A stretch of DNA of 64,000 nt from the NCBI GenBank assembly GCA_964403525.1, contig CAYOGE010000001.1, positions 124,001 to 188,000 of the forward strand, in the 5' to 3' direction. Under the pieces are notes generated by a model. It saw nothing but the letters and a program-made list of their open reading frames with translations, searched no databases and was not told the DNA's origin. Made by a program: the position numbers and the translations under genes. Below, one piece after another: positions 1-9,321 of the stretch. The number at the start of each line of letters is the position of its first letter. Position 1 is the first letter of the stretch. The stretch comes from JAJTGZ01 sp964403525 (GTDB taxonomy: Bacteria; Planctomycetota; Phycisphaerae; Phycisphaerales; UBA1924).

Positions 1-654
1 CTCGCCAAACTCCGCGCCCAGCTGCACCTTCGCCGTCGCCGAGCCAGCCGTTGAAACGACAACCGAACCCTTCAGCTGCTTCATCGCCGCGCGCCCGACC
101 TCTGCGCCCGTGTCGTTCTTCTCTGTGTACGTCGCGTCGATGCCCCCGACCTCGAGTGTGAGGCTCACGGCGGGAACCGGCGTCGGCCCGCCGCTCCCCT
201 TGGGCCCCTTCGGAGCCGCCGGCGCCTTACCGGCCAATGCCCGCTCGAGGTTGGTTGTCGCCACGCCCGACGCGCTGACGGTCCGCACCACGTCGAGCCG
301 TCCGCTCACCTTCGCCGTGCCCAGGTCGCTCAGCCCGCCCAGGACCTTCCAGATCCCCAGGCTGCTCTCGGCGTCGAACGTGCCGACAAGCTTCCCCTCG
401 GGGTCGCGCAGCTCAACCCCCTTGACCGTCACCGGCCCGCCCCAACCGACGCTCACGCTCTTGACCTTGACCGACCCGGCGATCCCCTCTGCCGCGGCCC
501 GCTCGATGATCCCCGGCGCTTTGGCGCTGGCGATCACCGGCACCAGCACGTAGCCGCCGACGAGCAGCACCACCACCCCAGCACCACCCCCGATGGCTGC
601 GCGCTTGAGCCAGGACTTCTTCTTCGCGCCGACGCCGGTATCTGCTGCCGCCAT
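1..654 (-). CDS. AsmA-like membrane-anchored protein (C-terminus beyond window)
   Basis: An open frame of 218 codons runs from an ATG at 654 to the left edge without a stop, so only the N-terminal part is visible. A Shine-Dalgarno AAGGAG lies 6 bases before the ATG. The product starts with a Lys-rich cytoplasmic stretch (residues 10-18) and one transmembrane helix (about 19-42, AIGGGAGVVVLLVGGYVL). A periplasm-facing region with the AsmA/TamB/DUF748-like pattern follows: a short amphipathic segment, then 'SVKVKSVSVGWGGPVTVKGV' and 'LRDPEGKLVGTFDAESSL'. Such proteins bridge the envelope or act in lipid transport; that role is inferred from pattern only. It lies downstream of clpC on the same strand, but a terminator separates them. 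Confidence 0.65.
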   Translation of the reverse strand, partial: MAAADTGVGAKKKSWLKRAAIGGGAGVVVLLVGGYVLVPVIASAKAPGIIERAAAEGIAGSVKVKSVSVGWGGPVTVKGVELRDPEGKLVGTFDAESSLGIWKVLGGLSDLGTAKVSGRLDVVRTVSASGVATTNLERALAGKAPAAPKGPKGSGGPTPVPAVSLTLEVGGIDATYTEKNDTGAEVGRAAMKQLKGSVVVSTAGSATAKVQLGAEFGE

Positions 655-832
655 AGAAAGCTCCTTCGATCAGCGGGCGCGTGCCGCGCCCTCGCCATCA
701 CAGTATTCGCCCGACAATCGCGCCACGATGATGAACGGGCCCCCAATCCGCAATGTTCACGCGCTCGGAGCGGTGTTTGGCATTACAGGAACGCAACAGA
801 CGCGCGGCGACGGGCGGACCGCCCCGCAAACG

Positions 833-858
833 AAAAGCCCCGGCTCGTCGCCGGGGCT
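833..858 (-). terminator. Rho-independent terminator of clpC
   Basis: A nine-base stem AGCCCCGGC/GCCGGGGCT with a five-base loop is followed on the minus strand by a U run (AAAA on plus at 833-836). It lies 26 bases after the clpC stop and ends that transcript before the next minus-strand gene. Confidence 0.85.
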
Positions 859-883
859 CGTGTGTGATTCTGTTTGCGCGGCC

Positions 884-3502
884 TCAGGTCGAAGCGGTGC
901 CGCTGGCCGCCTCCGCCGGGGGTGGCGGCGCAGCGTCGGGCTTGTCTGACGCCTTCACCTTCGGGGGCGTGGGCTCGCCGGCCGGCTCAAAGTAGAGGTG
1001 GTCCTCATCCTTGCCGTCGGCGTCGGCCTTGCGCGTCACCGTGACCGACTGGCCGTTCTGGATCTGACCGCCCAGCAGCATCTCGCTCAGCGGGTCCTCC
1101 AAGAACTGCCCGACCGCGCGGCGCAGGGGACGCGCACCGAAGTCGGGGCTGTACCCCTTCTCGATGAGGAAGTCCTTGGCCTTCTGGTCGAGGGTGAGCG
1201 AGACGCCCTGCTGCTGGATGCGCAGGCTGAGCTTGTTCACCTCAAGGTCAACGATGCCGATCAGGTCCTCGCGAGACAGCGGGCGGAAGACCACGACGTC
1301 GTCGAGACGGTTGATGAACTCGGGCCGGAAGAACCGCTCCACTTCCTTCATCAGGATCGTCTTGATGTTGTCGAAGTTGCCCTGCTCGGCCTTCTTCTGG
1401 AAGCCGAACCCGCCGCCGCCCTTGATCAAGTCAGCGCCGATGTTGCTGGTCATGATCACGATGGTGTTGCGGAAGTCGACGTTGCGCCCGAACGAGTCGG
1501 TCAGGCGTCCCTCCTCCATGATCTGCAGGAGCATGTTGAACACGTCGGGGTGGGCCTTCTCGACCTCGTCGAGCAGGATCACGCTGTACGGACGCCGGCG
1601 CACACGCTCGGTGAGCTGGCCGCCCTCCTCGTACCCCACGTAGCCGGGGGGCGCACCCACCAGGCGGCTCACGTTGTGCTTCTCCATGTACTCGCTCATG
1701 TCCAGGGTGATCAGCGCGTCCTCGTCGCCGAACATGAACTCGGCGATGGCCTTGGCGACCAGCGTCTTGCCCACGCCCGACGGCCCGCAGAAGATGAACG
1801 AGCCCGCCGGACGCTTGGGGTCCTTCAGGCCGGCCCTGCTGCGACGGATCGCCTTCGCGATCGCCGTGATGGCCGCGTCCTGCGACACAACCTTCTTGTG
1901 CAGCTCCTTCTCCAGATCGAGCAGGCGCTGCGCCTCCTCCTTCTTGAGCCGCTTGAGCGGCACGCCCGTCATCTTGCTGATGACCTCGGCGATCACCTCT
2001 TCGTCAACCGTGCCGGCCGACTGCTGGGCCTTCTCGCGCCACTCCTTCAGCACGGTGTCCTTCTGCTTCTTGAGCTGCTCGGCCCGGTCGCGGAGCTCCG
2101 CCGCACGCTCGTAATCGGCCGAGCGCACCGCGTCCTCCTTCTCGACGTTGAGCTTCTCGATGTCGGCCTCGACGTCCGCCAGGCTCGGCGGCTTGGTCAT
2201 GCTCTTTAGCCGCACCCGCGCGCCGGCCTCGTCGATCGCGTCGATCGACTTGTCCGGCTGCACGCGCCCGGTGATGTACCGGCCGCTCAGCTCCACCGCC
2301 GCGACGATCGCGTCGTCGGTGATCTTCACCTTGTGGTGCTCCTCGTACTTGGGGCGCAGGCCCTTGAGGATCTCGATCGACTGCTCGTTGTTGGGCGGGT
2401 CGACGGGGATCGGCTGGAACCGACGCGCCAGCGCGTTGTCCTTCTCGATGTACTTGCGGTACTCGTCGAACGTCGTCGCGCCGATGCACTGGATCTCGCC
2501 GCGCGACAGCGCCGGCTTGAGCACGTTCGACGCGTCGATCGCGCCCTCCGCGCCGCCCGCGCCAACCAGCGTGTGCAGCTCGTCGATGAACAGCATCACG
2601 TTCTTGGCGCGGCGGACCTCGTTCATCACCGCCTTGATCCGCTCCTCGAACTGGCCGCGGTACTTCGTGCCCGCCACCATCATGGCAAGGTCCAGCACAA
2701 CCAGGCGGCGGTCGCTCAGGATGTCGGGAACGTCGCCGCTGATGATCTTCTGCGCCAGGCCCTCGACGATCGCGGTCTTGCCCACGCCCGCCTCGCCCAG
2801 CAGCACCGGGTTGTTCTTCGTACGGCGGCACAGGATCTGCACCAGCCGCTCGATCTCGTTGGCGCGCCCGATCACCGGGTCCAGCGCGCCCTCGCGAGCC
2901 AGCTCCGTCAGGTCACGACCGAAGCTGTCCAGCGCCGGCGTCTTGCTCTTGCCGCCACGCGCAGCCGCCGAGCCCTCGCCCGAACCGCCGCCCGCCGCCG
3001 GCTCCTTCGACGAACCGCCGCCCGAAGACGCCGACCCGCCCGAGGCCTCTTCCTCACCGCCCGGGCCCGCGCCCAGCAGGTTGAGGACCTCCTCGCGCAC
3101 CTGCTCGAGCTTCAGCCCAAGGTTCATCAGCACCTGCGCAGCAACGCCGTCGTGCTCGCGCAGCAGCCCAAGCAGCAGGTGCTCGGTGCCCACGTAGTTG
3201 TGGTTGAGGTTCCGGGCCTCCTCGATGGCGTACTCGATCACCTTCTTGGCGCGCGGCGTCTGCGGCAGACGGCCCATCGTCACCATCTCAGGACCCGGCT
3301 TGACCAGCTTCTCAACCTCGAGGCGCACCTTCCGCAGGTCCACGTCCAGGTTCTTGAGAACGTTTGCGCCGACGCCCGATCCTTCCTTCACGAGCCCGAG
3401 CAGGATGTGCTCGGTCCCGATGTACTCGTGGTTGAAACGCTGCGCTTCCTGATTGGCCAGGGCCATCACTTTGCGCGCTCGGTCTGTGAATCGTTCGAAC
3501 AT
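884..3502 (-). CDS. clpC: ATP-dependent Clp protease ATP-binding subunit ClpC
   Basis: AAA+ unfoldase that feeds substrates to the ClpP peptidase in the cytoplasm. The 872-residue length and domain order fit ClpC: two Clp-N repeats (about 5-148), a Gly/Ser/Glu linker (about 150-185), AAA domain 1 with Walker A GEAGVGKT (about residue 237), a UVR motif (about 440-485, 'DYERAAELRDRAEQLKKQ'), AAA domain 2 with Walker A GPSGVGKT (about 574), and a C-terminal D2-small domain. The UVR motif separates ClpC from ClpA and ClpB. The ATG follows AGGAG at 6-base spacing. The linker is longer and more Gly-rich than usual, and the C-terminal tail (about 850-872) is Pro/Ala-rich. No clpP or mcsAB is in view; the gene appears monocistronic, closed by the terminator at 833-858. 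Confidence 0.96.
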   Translation of the reverse strand: MFERFTDRARKVMALANQEAQRFNHEYIGTEHILLGLVKEGSGVGANVLKNLDVDLRKVRLEVEKLVKPGPEMVTMGRLPQTPRAKKVIEYAIEEARNLNHNYVGTEHLLLGLLREHDGVAAQVLMNLGLKLEQVREEVLNLLGAGPGGEEEASGGSASSGGGSSKEPAAGGGSGEGSAAARGGKSKTPALDSFGRDLTELAREGALDPVIGRANEIERLVQILCRRTKNNPVLLGEAGVGKTAIVEGLAQKIISGDVPDILSDRRLVVLDLAMMVAGTKYRGQFEERIKAVMNEVRRAKNVMLFIDELHTLVGAGGAEGAIDASNVLKPALSRGEIQCIGATTFDEYRKYIEKDNALARRFQPIPVDPPNNEQSIEILKGLRPKYEEHHKVKITDDAIVAAVELSGRYITGRVQPDKSIDAIDEAGARVRLKSMTKPPSLADVEADIEKLNVEKEDAVRSADYERAAELRDRAEQLKKQKDTVLKEWREKAQQSAGTVDEEVIAEVISKMTGVPLKRLKKEEAQRLLDLEKELHKKVVSQDAAITAIAKAIRRSRAGLKDPKRPAGSFIFCGPSGVGKTLVAKAIAEFMFGDEDALITLDMSEYMEKHNVSRLVGAPPGYVGYEEGGQLTERVRRRPYSVILLDEVEKAHPDVFNMLLQIMEEGRLTDSFGRNVDFRNTIVIMTSNIGADLIKGGGGFGFQKKAEQGNFDNIKTILMKEVERFFRPEFINRLDDVVVFRPLSREDLIGIVDLEVNKLSLRIQQQGVSLTLDQKAKDFLIEKGYSPDFGARPLRRAVGQFLEDPLSEMLLGGQIQNGQSVTVTRKADADGKDEDHLYFEPAGEPTPPKVKASDKPDAAPPPPAEAASGTAST

Positions 3503-3886
3503 GGCTCGCTCCTGCCGTCGGCGTGCTCATCGCACCCCACGGTTCTGAACGCCTCCCGGGCAAATCACTCACACGCCCGGACGGCCCTCGAACGAACATA
3601 CGTCCGAAGACCGCTCGCGGTTGGATCAACACGGAACTTGCCGCGCCGATCCACCCTACACGGTTATCGTCTTCAACCGGCGTGCCGATTGGCACAAACC
3701 ACCCCGCAGCACGATTTCCCTAACAGCCGGTGCCGCGCCCACAGCACAATCACCCCTCACGCCCTGAAAACGCGCATTTCTCGCCCGAATCAGCCCGCGG
3801 TGGCGTAAGGCTCACCTAGGGGTAAACCTGACACGGAACCGCACCGTCTGCCAACCTGACAGCCCGTTCGTGCTCGCGGGCTCAAC
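3503..3886. other. Gene-free stretch upstream of clpC
   Basis: About 380 bases between clpC and the terminator of the next minus-strand gene. It should hold the clpC promoter on the minus strand, but I see no convincing -35/-10 pair, CIRCE element (TTAGCACTC-N9-GAGTGCTAA) or RNA gene. Small ORFs here lack Shine-Dalgarno sequences. Confidence 0.5.
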
Positions 3887-3912
3887 AAAACGCCCGGCGT
3901 CGACCGGGCGTT
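3887..3912 (-). terminator. Rho-independent terminator of the 600-codon membrane protein gene
   Basis: Perfect nine-base stem AACGCCCGG/CCGGGCGTT with six-base loop. On the minus strand it ends in UUUUG. It lies 26 bases after the stop at 3938. Confidence 0.85.
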
Positions 3913-3937
3913 CGTCGTTCATGTCAGCGCGTTCAAC

Positions 3938-5737
3938 TCACTTCTTCTCGGCGGGCTTGTCCGCGCCGGTCGTCGCCGGCTTCTCCGCGGGCTTGTCGCC
4001 GCCCGACTTGCTCACCACCGTCGAGAAGTACTTCTTCACCACACCCTGCAGCTCGCGCGGGATCTGGTTGTTGGTCATCGACTCGGTCGCCTGCTGCTCC
4101 GCCGCCGCCGCCATCTCTTTAAACGCCTGCTTGCTCTCGCCCTTGATCTGCTCGCCCTGCACCAGCATGGTCCCGATCATCGGGCCCTCACCCAGCGCGC
4201 TGCGGGCCTTCGCCTTGCGCCACTTCTCAGCGTCCTGCTGCTCGCCCGCGCCGCCGCCGCCCTGGCTGATGCCCGGACCGCCGCGGCCGAGCCCGCCCTC
4301 GTTCTCCGTTTCGCCGTTTGCGAACGGCTTGGTGCTGTTGGGGTCACCCTCGCCGCCGCTGCCGCCCTTGCACTCACCCTCGCCGGGGTTGTTGCACTGG
4401 CCCATCCCCTCGCCCATCTGCTGGCTCGCGTTCTGGCACTCGCTCAGCGCCGCCTCCAGCGAGTCCATGTCCGCCTTGGCCATCTCCATCTGCGACATCT
4501 GCTGCTGCATGTCCTGCATCGCCTGGGCGCCCTGCTGGCCCATCTTGCCGTCCTTGCTCATGCTCGAGGCCATGCTCTGGCACGCCTGCGCCATGCTCTG
4601 GCACGCCTGGCTGGCGCTCTCCTGCGCCTGCGCCGCGTTCTCGAGCGCCTGCTTCTGCTCCTTGCTCATGTCGTCCTTGTTCGCCAGCGCGTTCTTGAGC
4701 GCCTCGGGGCTGTTGGCGAGCTTCGGGTCAAGCCCCGCCTTGGCGAGCTGATCCTCCAGCTTCTTCTTGTCGGCCGCCAGCTTCTCAAGCTGCTTCTGCA
4801 GGTTCTCAAGCTGGCTCTTGGCCGCCGCGGCGTCCTCGGGCTTCATCTCGCCGGCGGCGAGCTGCTTGGCCATCTCGGCGAGCGACTCAGACGCCTGCTT
4901 CATGTTCCCCTGCGCCAGGTTCTTGGCGAACTCGTCCAGCGGGCCCTTGCCGGGCATCCGCAGACCCTTCATCTTGTCCAGCGTCGCGTCCGCCTTCATC
5001 GCCTTCTCGGAGAGCTTCATCTGCTCCAGCCGCTCCTTCATGCTCGTGAGCTGCTTGATCGCCGAGCGCCTGATCTCCTCCGGCGTCTGCGGCTTGTCCA
5101 GCTGCTCCGGCTTGCTCGCCTCCGCCGCGTCCTCACCCAGACGCTTCATCGCTTCCTCGGCCTTCTTCTGCGCGGCCGACACGGCAACCTTCGCCTCGGT
5201 CTTGGCGGCCTCGACCGCCTCTACCGCCACCTTCTCCTTCTCACGCTCCGCCTCGCGCCCGAACAGGTCCACCTTCGGCAGCACGAACCACAGCGCCGCG
5301 AACGCCAGCGCCAGCGCCAGCGGCGCCGGCCAGTACGACGGCGCACGCACCGGCACGGCCTGCCCGACACGCACGCCCCGCGCCGCGCGCTGGGCCGTCT
5401 CTACAACATTTACCGCCCACCCGTCCTTGGACCCCTCAACCGTCAGCGCCGTCGAGAGCGACTCCTTCAAGTCCCCTCCCACATCCACCTCGCGCGCCAC
5501 GTGCTGGCGGCTCGCCGGCCGCAGCGCTGCGCCAACCAGCGCCAGCACCACCGCCGCCGTCGGCGCCATCCACGCGAACCGCGCCCAGTCGATCCCCACA
5601 CCGAACACCTGCTGCGCCACCCGCGCACCAAGGGCGAACACGCACGCCGCGCTAAGCAGCAGCACCAGCAGCGTCAGAAACCGCCGCGCTGCCATCCGAG
5701 CCGCCGCCGCCCGCAGAACCCTGTTGATGTCGCCCAT
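3938..5737 (-). CDS. Large coiled-coil inner-membrane protein, unknown function
   Basis: Hypothetical protein of 599 residues. The ATG at 5737 is chosen because GGAGG sits 7 bases before it; an in-frame TTG at 5743 is less likely. Hydrophobic helices lie at about residues 20-42, 55-75 and 135-155, all in the N-terminal quarter. The remainder is a long Ala/Lys/Glu/Gln-rich coiled coil (about 165-480) with Met-Gln-rich heptads (repeats such as AQACQSMAQACQSM), then a Gly-rich linker and a Lys/Pro/Ala tail. The layout suggests a membrane-anchored helical stalk. Large coiled-coil membrane proteins are common in planctomycetes and usually unannotated. It stands alone with its own terminator. Confidence 0.8.
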   Translation of the reverse strand: MGDINRVLRAAAARMAARRFLTLLVLLLSAACVFALGARVAQQVFGVGIDWARFAWMAPTAAVVLALVGAALRPASRQHVAREVDVGGDLKESLSTALTVEGSKDGWAVNVVETAQRAARGVRVGQAVPVRAPSYWPAPLALALAFAALWFVLPKVDLFGREAEREKEKVAVEAVEAAKTEAKVAVSAAQKKAEEAMKRLGEDAAEASKPEQLDKPQTPEEIRRSAIKQLTSMKERLEQMKLSEKAMKADATLDKMKGLRMPGKGPLDEFAKNLAQGNMKQASESLAEMAKQLAAGEMKPEDAAAAKSQLENLQKQLEKLAADKKKLEDQLAKAGLDPKLANSPEALKNALANKDDMSKEQKQALENAAQAQESASQACQSMAQACQSMASSMSKDGKMGQQGAQAMQDMQQQMSQMEMAKADMDSLEAALSECQNASQQMGEGMGQCNNPGEGECKGGSGGEGDPNSTKPFANGETENEGGLGRGGPGISQGGGGAGEQQDAEKWRKAKARSALGEGPMIGTMLVQGEQIKGESKQAFKEMAAAAEQQATESMTNNQIPRELQGVVKKYFSTVVSKSGGDKPAEKPATTGADKPAEKK

Positions 5738-5936
5738 GGTCAAGCCTCCAACCCCCGGCCCTTCCTACTCAGATGCCCGCCGCCACCACAACAGTCTACC
5801 ACTCCATCGACCAACCGCCGCATCAAACCACTGATCGGCCACATTGGACGAATCCGCCGCACCAGCGGTTCAATCCAAGCAGAATACGAACACCCCGCCC
5901 ATGCGGATTCAACCACATTGCCATCCCGCGCGCTGA

Positions 5937-6797
5937 CTAACGCCCGCTCGGAGTCTGCAGGTGCTGGCTGCGACCAAACCGCAGAAACCACGCCGCCATG
6001 CCCGCATCCCGGTAGGCCCGGTCCCAGCAGCCGTGGTTCAGATCCGGATAGATCGTCATCCGCAGTGTCGTCGCTTTCCCATCATCTTTCTGCAGGTCCA
6101 CAGGGCGCATGTGGCCCGGCGCATCCTGGTCAACCAGCACCCGCTCCAGCGCGGACACCATCCGCCGCGTCTGCTCAGGCTTCACCACGTCGTCCTTCTC
6201 ACCGTGAAACGCCCACACCGGCGTCGCCGCCAGCGCCTCAGACAGCGTCGCCGAGTCCCCCGGCCACCGCGCTGCAGGTGCGTCCGGATCGGCAAACCCG
6301 CACACCGGCGCCACCGCCGCGAACACACCCGCCTTCGCCGCGCCGATCTCCCACGTCCCGTTCCCACCCTGCGACAGACCCGTCAGGTAGACCCGGTCCG
6401 CATCCACAGGCCACCGCTCCTCCGCGCGGCCAAGGCACGCCAGCACCATCTCTGTGTGCGCGGCCCACTTGGTCTTGCTCGTGGGCTTCTGCGGGAAGAC
6501 GATCACAAACGGCCACTCCTCCGGCCTGTTCAGCACCGCCGGCAAGAGCCCTTGCGTGAGCTGACGCTGGCCGTCGGTCCCGCACTCGCCGCTCCCGTTC
6601 AGGAACACGATGCACGGCCAACCCCCCTTCGGCGCTTCACCCCGCGGCACGTACACCGCGAACTTCTCCCCCGTCGGCAGCTCGTCAAACACCACCCCGT
6701 GCGACGCGAGCCCGCCCGCGCTCGCCCGTTCACCCGCGCACCCGAACCCGGCGACACCGGCAACAGCGCACACAACCAGCAGCACCAGGTACTTCAT
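5937..6797 (-). CDS. Secreted alpha/beta-hydrolase (esterase / depolymerase-like)
   Basis: 286 residues. The start is the ATG at 6797, with AGGAG 5 bases upstream, immediately after the stop of the preceding gene (6809), so the two are probably co-transcribed. An N-terminal export signal ends in GFGCAG; the Cys may be lipidated although the lipobox is not canonical. The fold is that of LpqC/PHB-depolymerase-like esterases: 'GWPCIVFLNGSGECG' for the oxyanion region, GLSQGG as GxSxG nucleophile elbow (about residue 145), FHGEKDD carrying the acid and DLNHGCW carrying the His. All three triad residues are present. Substrate unknown; acetyl or feruloyl esters are typical of the family. Confidence 0.85.
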   Translation of the reverse strand: MKYLVLLVVCAVAGVAGFGCAGERASAGGLASHGVVFDELPTGEKFAVYVPRGEAPKGGWPCIVFLNGSGECGTDGQRQLTQGLLPAVLNRPEEWPFVIVFPQKPTSKTKWAAHTEMVLACLGRAEERWPVDADRVYLTGLSQGGNGTWEIGAAKAGVFAAVAPVCGFADPDAPAARWPGDSATLSEALAATPVWAFHGEKDDVVKPEQTRRMVSALERVLVDQDAPGHMRPVDLQKDDGKATTLRMTIYPDLNHGCWDRAYRDAGMAAWFLRFGRSQHLQTPSGR

Positions 6798-6808
6798 CAC
6801 CGCTCCTT

Positions 6809-7705
6809 TTACGACGACATCGCGATCATCAGCCCGATCCACCCCACCAGCGCCACGACGACCACCAGCGGCAGCGTGAGCACCGCCCACACCGCCCGTC
6901 CAGCGCCCACCTCGTGCCGAACGCACAGCTGCACGATCGCGCTCACCGACACCCAGATCAGCGCGAACGGCACCATGTAGAACCCAAGGCACGGCACGGC
7001 CATCAGAAAGCACGCGCCCCACGCGTACCCGAAGCACTCTGCCGTCTTCGCCATGCTCACCGGACGCGGGTTCTTCACCGCAAGGATCAGTTGCGCCGAC
7101 CCGATCCACGCCGCCGTCGCTACCGCCACCACCAGCGTGGGCAGCGCGATCCACAGCGCACCCTGCCACGCCAGCGCGACCATGTCCATCAGGCCGCCCT
7201 GCATCCCCAGCCGGCTCCCCTGGAAGAACGTCACCAGCACGCCCAGCCAACCCACGCAGAGCACCACCGTCGCGACAACCACGATCAGCCCGAACCAGCA
7301 AGCGTCCAGCGGCCACGCCGATTGCCCGCAGAACCGCGCCAATCGGTGCGGGAAAAACGCCGCCTGCCCGATCGCCTTGAAAAACGACACCACCCGCCCG
7401 CGCTTCGCTCGCTCGCGCCACGCCACCACCCCGCCAACGGTCTGCACCTCGCTCACCCCCGCCGTCGGCAGCACCACCATCTCCGACTCGTCGATCGCGT
7501 TGGCGCACTTCACGCACGTGAACCGCCGCGGCACCAGGTGCCCCTTCTCGCCCGTCCCGTAGTACGCCTGGCGGCAGTGCGGGCACATGAACCGCACGCT
7601 GTTGACCACAAACTCATAGTCAACCGGCGAGAACCCAAGCCCGCACTCGGGGCACACCCGAGCCGCCATGTCCCACAACGGATAGTCACACCGCTTGCAG
7701 TGCAA
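6809..7705 (-). CDS. Zinc-ribbon multi-pass membrane protein
   Basis: 298 residues from a TTG at 7705. I choose TTG because AGGAGG lies 4 bases before it and the protein then opens directly with the zinc ribbon (CKRC...CPEC); an upstream ATG at 7765 has no ribosome site and would add a non-conserved leader. Three Cys pairs follow in the first 90 residues (CKRC, CPEC, CPHC, CVKC), giving two rubredoxin-like knuckles. About five hydrophobic helices fill residues 120-298. This resembles planctomycete Yip1-like or double-zinc-ribbon membrane proteins of unknown role. It precedes the esterase gene by 11 bases. Confidence 0.75.
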   Translation of the reverse strand: MHCKRCDYPLWDMAARVCPECGLGFSPVDYEFVVNSVRFMCPHCRQAYYGTGEKGHLVPRRFTCVKCANAIDESEMVVLPTAGVSEVQTVGGVVAWRERAKRGRVVSFFKAIGQAAFFPHRLARFCGQSAWPLDACWFGLIVVVATVVLCVGWLGVLVTFFQGSRLGMQGGLMDMVALAWQGALWIALPTLVVAVATAAWIGSAQLILAVKNPRPVSMAKTAECFGYAWGACFLMAVPCLGFYMVPFALIWVSVSAIVQLCVRHEVGAGRAVWAVLTLPLVVVVALVGWIGLMIAMSS

Positions 7706-7804
7706 GAAGCCTCCTCGTTCGAGGACGAGTCTAACACCACTCGGCGAAGCCGGGCAGCCGCCCACCCCGTCCCCTCTTGAACTCCGCCGTCCGGCCGTGA
7801 CCGA

Positions 7805-8437
7805 TCAGCCAACGCTCGCCGCCGCGCCCGACCACTTCGCAATCTCCGCCTTCGCCCACGGACGCGACAGCACAACCAGCACGGTGATCGGGTACGCGAG
7901 CAACACCAGCAGACCAAAGCCCATGCCGCAACTGAACATCACGTTCATGCAGGTGGCCATCTGCGCCGGGGGCGGGCCGCCCTGGCCAGTCGGCATCGAC
8001 TCGATCGTCGCCTTCATCACCGCCGCCTGCTGCACGTACGCAAGCCCGAGCTCGATGAGCCCGACAAAGAGGCGGATCAGCGCCCAGCCCCGGTGCAGCT
8101 TGACCGCGCCCGGTCGCCGCTTCAGAAGTTGCAGCCCCGCAACCAGCAGCAGCACAGACACCCCGGTCGAGACGATCGCCAGCACGCCCAGCGAACCGAC
8201 AATCACGCCCATCCCCGACAGCGCATCCTCGATCGCCTGCTTCTGCTCGGCACGCTGACCGATCGGCAGGTTCCCGCCAAACCCGAGATTCGCCACCGCG
8301 CCGCACGCGTTCTTCATGATCCCCAGCACGCCCAGCACAACGCTGAACCAGCCGAGCACGCTCGGCCAGCGCGCCGGCGCCTCCTCAAACCCCTCCATCG
8401 ACAACCCCGAATCCGGCTCCGCATCAAACTGGTCCAT
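7805..8437 (-). CDS. Four-helix membrane protein, paralogue 1
   Basis: 210 residues from the ATG at 8437, with GGAGGT 5 bases upstream. After an acidic N-terminus (MDQFDAEPDS) comes a shared signature 'WPSVLGWFSVVLGVLGIMKN' followed by ACG (about 30-52), then three more hydrophobic segments and a basic tail 'VVLSRPWAKAEIAKW'. It is clearly paralogous to the two genes upstream (8494-9288 and 9322-9966), which repeat the W-x-V-x-G...VLG-x-LG-I/L...NAC signature and the KRR loop between helices 3 and 4. No enzyme motif is visible. Confidence 0.8.
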   Translation of the reverse strand: MDQFDAEPDSGLSMEGFEEAPARWPSVLGWFSVVLGVLGIMKNACGAVANLGFGGNLPIGQRAEQKQAIEDALSGMGVIVGSLGVLAIVSTGVSVLLLVAGLQLLKRRPGAVKLHRGWALIRLFVGLIELGLAYVQQAAVMKATIESMPTGQGGPPPAQMATCMNVMFSCGMGFGLLVLLAYPITVLVVLSRPWAKAEIAKWSGAAASVG

Positions 8438-8493
8438 CGAGCACCTCCAGCAAGCACAAACCGCCAGCAGAAACTCTCCCGCGCAGCGCCAAG

Positions 8494-9288
8494 CTACGCG
8501 CGGAGCGCCCGGCAATCCGGGCACGGCGCGCTCGGCAGCACGCCGCTCAGGTCACACCCGCACACGGCACACCGGTTGCGCGCGGCCCCGCACTCAGGGC
8601 AAGACGCCCCCGGCGCCAGCCCCTGCATGTTGTAGCCGCACGCAGCGCACGTGTGCAACCCTGACCACCGCTTCACCTCATCCTTCGCCCATGGGCGCGA
8701 GAACACCACCAGCACCACAACGGGATACGCAAGCGCAAGCGTGAGCGAAAACGCCGCCATGACAGCCAGCATGCCGATCAGCATCGCCGTATCCGTCCCC
8801 CCAGAAGTCGCCGCTCCCCCCGCTCCCCCCGCCCCCGCCGTCCCCCCAGTGCCGACGCCGCCGCTCCCCCAAGCCCCCTGAAACACCACACTCTGCATGA
8901 CGCCCGAAACAAGAACCTCAACCAGCGCCACGCCGATCCGCGCCCACGCCCACCCCTTGTGCGCCGCCACGCTCCCCCTGCGCCGCTTCAGCAGCAACAC
9001 CCCGGCCCAGAGCAGCCACGCCGACACCGCAAGCGAGAGCACACTCACCGCCGCACCCACAAACGCCCACGCGCCGTACTGGCCAAGCCCCATCGGCGAC
9101 AGCCCGCCCCCACCCGCAACCCCCTGAGTGATCCCCGACACGCTCCCGCACGCGTTCTTCAAAATCCCCAGCGACCCGAGCACAACGCTGAGCACGCCAA
9201 CCACCGTCGGCCAAGTCGCGCGATGGACCCCCAGCGGTCCGGCAACAACCGGCGGAACACTCCCCGCCGCTGGATCAACCTGTTCCAT
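8494..9288 (-). CDS. Four-helix membrane protein with C-terminal zinc ribbon, paralogue 2
   Basis: 264 residues. It shares with its neighbours the N-terminal signature 'WPTVVGVLSVVLGSLGILKN' plus ACG and four hydrophobic segments. It differs in a Gly/Ala-rich low-complexity loop (about 130-160) and a C-terminal double zinc ribbon (CAACGYN...CPEC...CAVCGCD...CPDC, about 210-262). The ribbon is of the same kind as in the protein at 6809-7705, so a ribbon module has been gained or lost within this cluster. The start ATG at 9288 is the first after a gap and just precedes the conserved region. Confidence 0.8.
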   Translation of the reverse strand: MEQVDPAAGSVPPVVAGPLGVHRATWPTVVGVLSVVLGSLGILKNACGSVSGITQGVAGGGGLSPMGLGQYGAWAFVGAAVSVLSLAVSAWLLWAGVLLLKRRRGSVAAHKGWAWARIGVALVEVLVSGVMQSVVFQGAWGSGGVGTGGTAGAGGAGGAATSGGTDTAMLIGMLAVMAAFSLTLALAYPVVVLVVFSRPWAKDEVKRWSGLHTCAACGYNMQGLAPGASCPECGAARNRCAVCGCDLSGVLPSAPCPDCRALRA

Positions 9289-9321
9289 CGCGCACCCCGC
9301 TTTTCGAGAAGCCCAGAGCTG

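Noticed and set aside
2333..3808. Open frame of 491 codons antisense to clpC
   Set aside because: Product is Arg/His/Leu-rich without motifs; clpC motifs on the other strand are complete.
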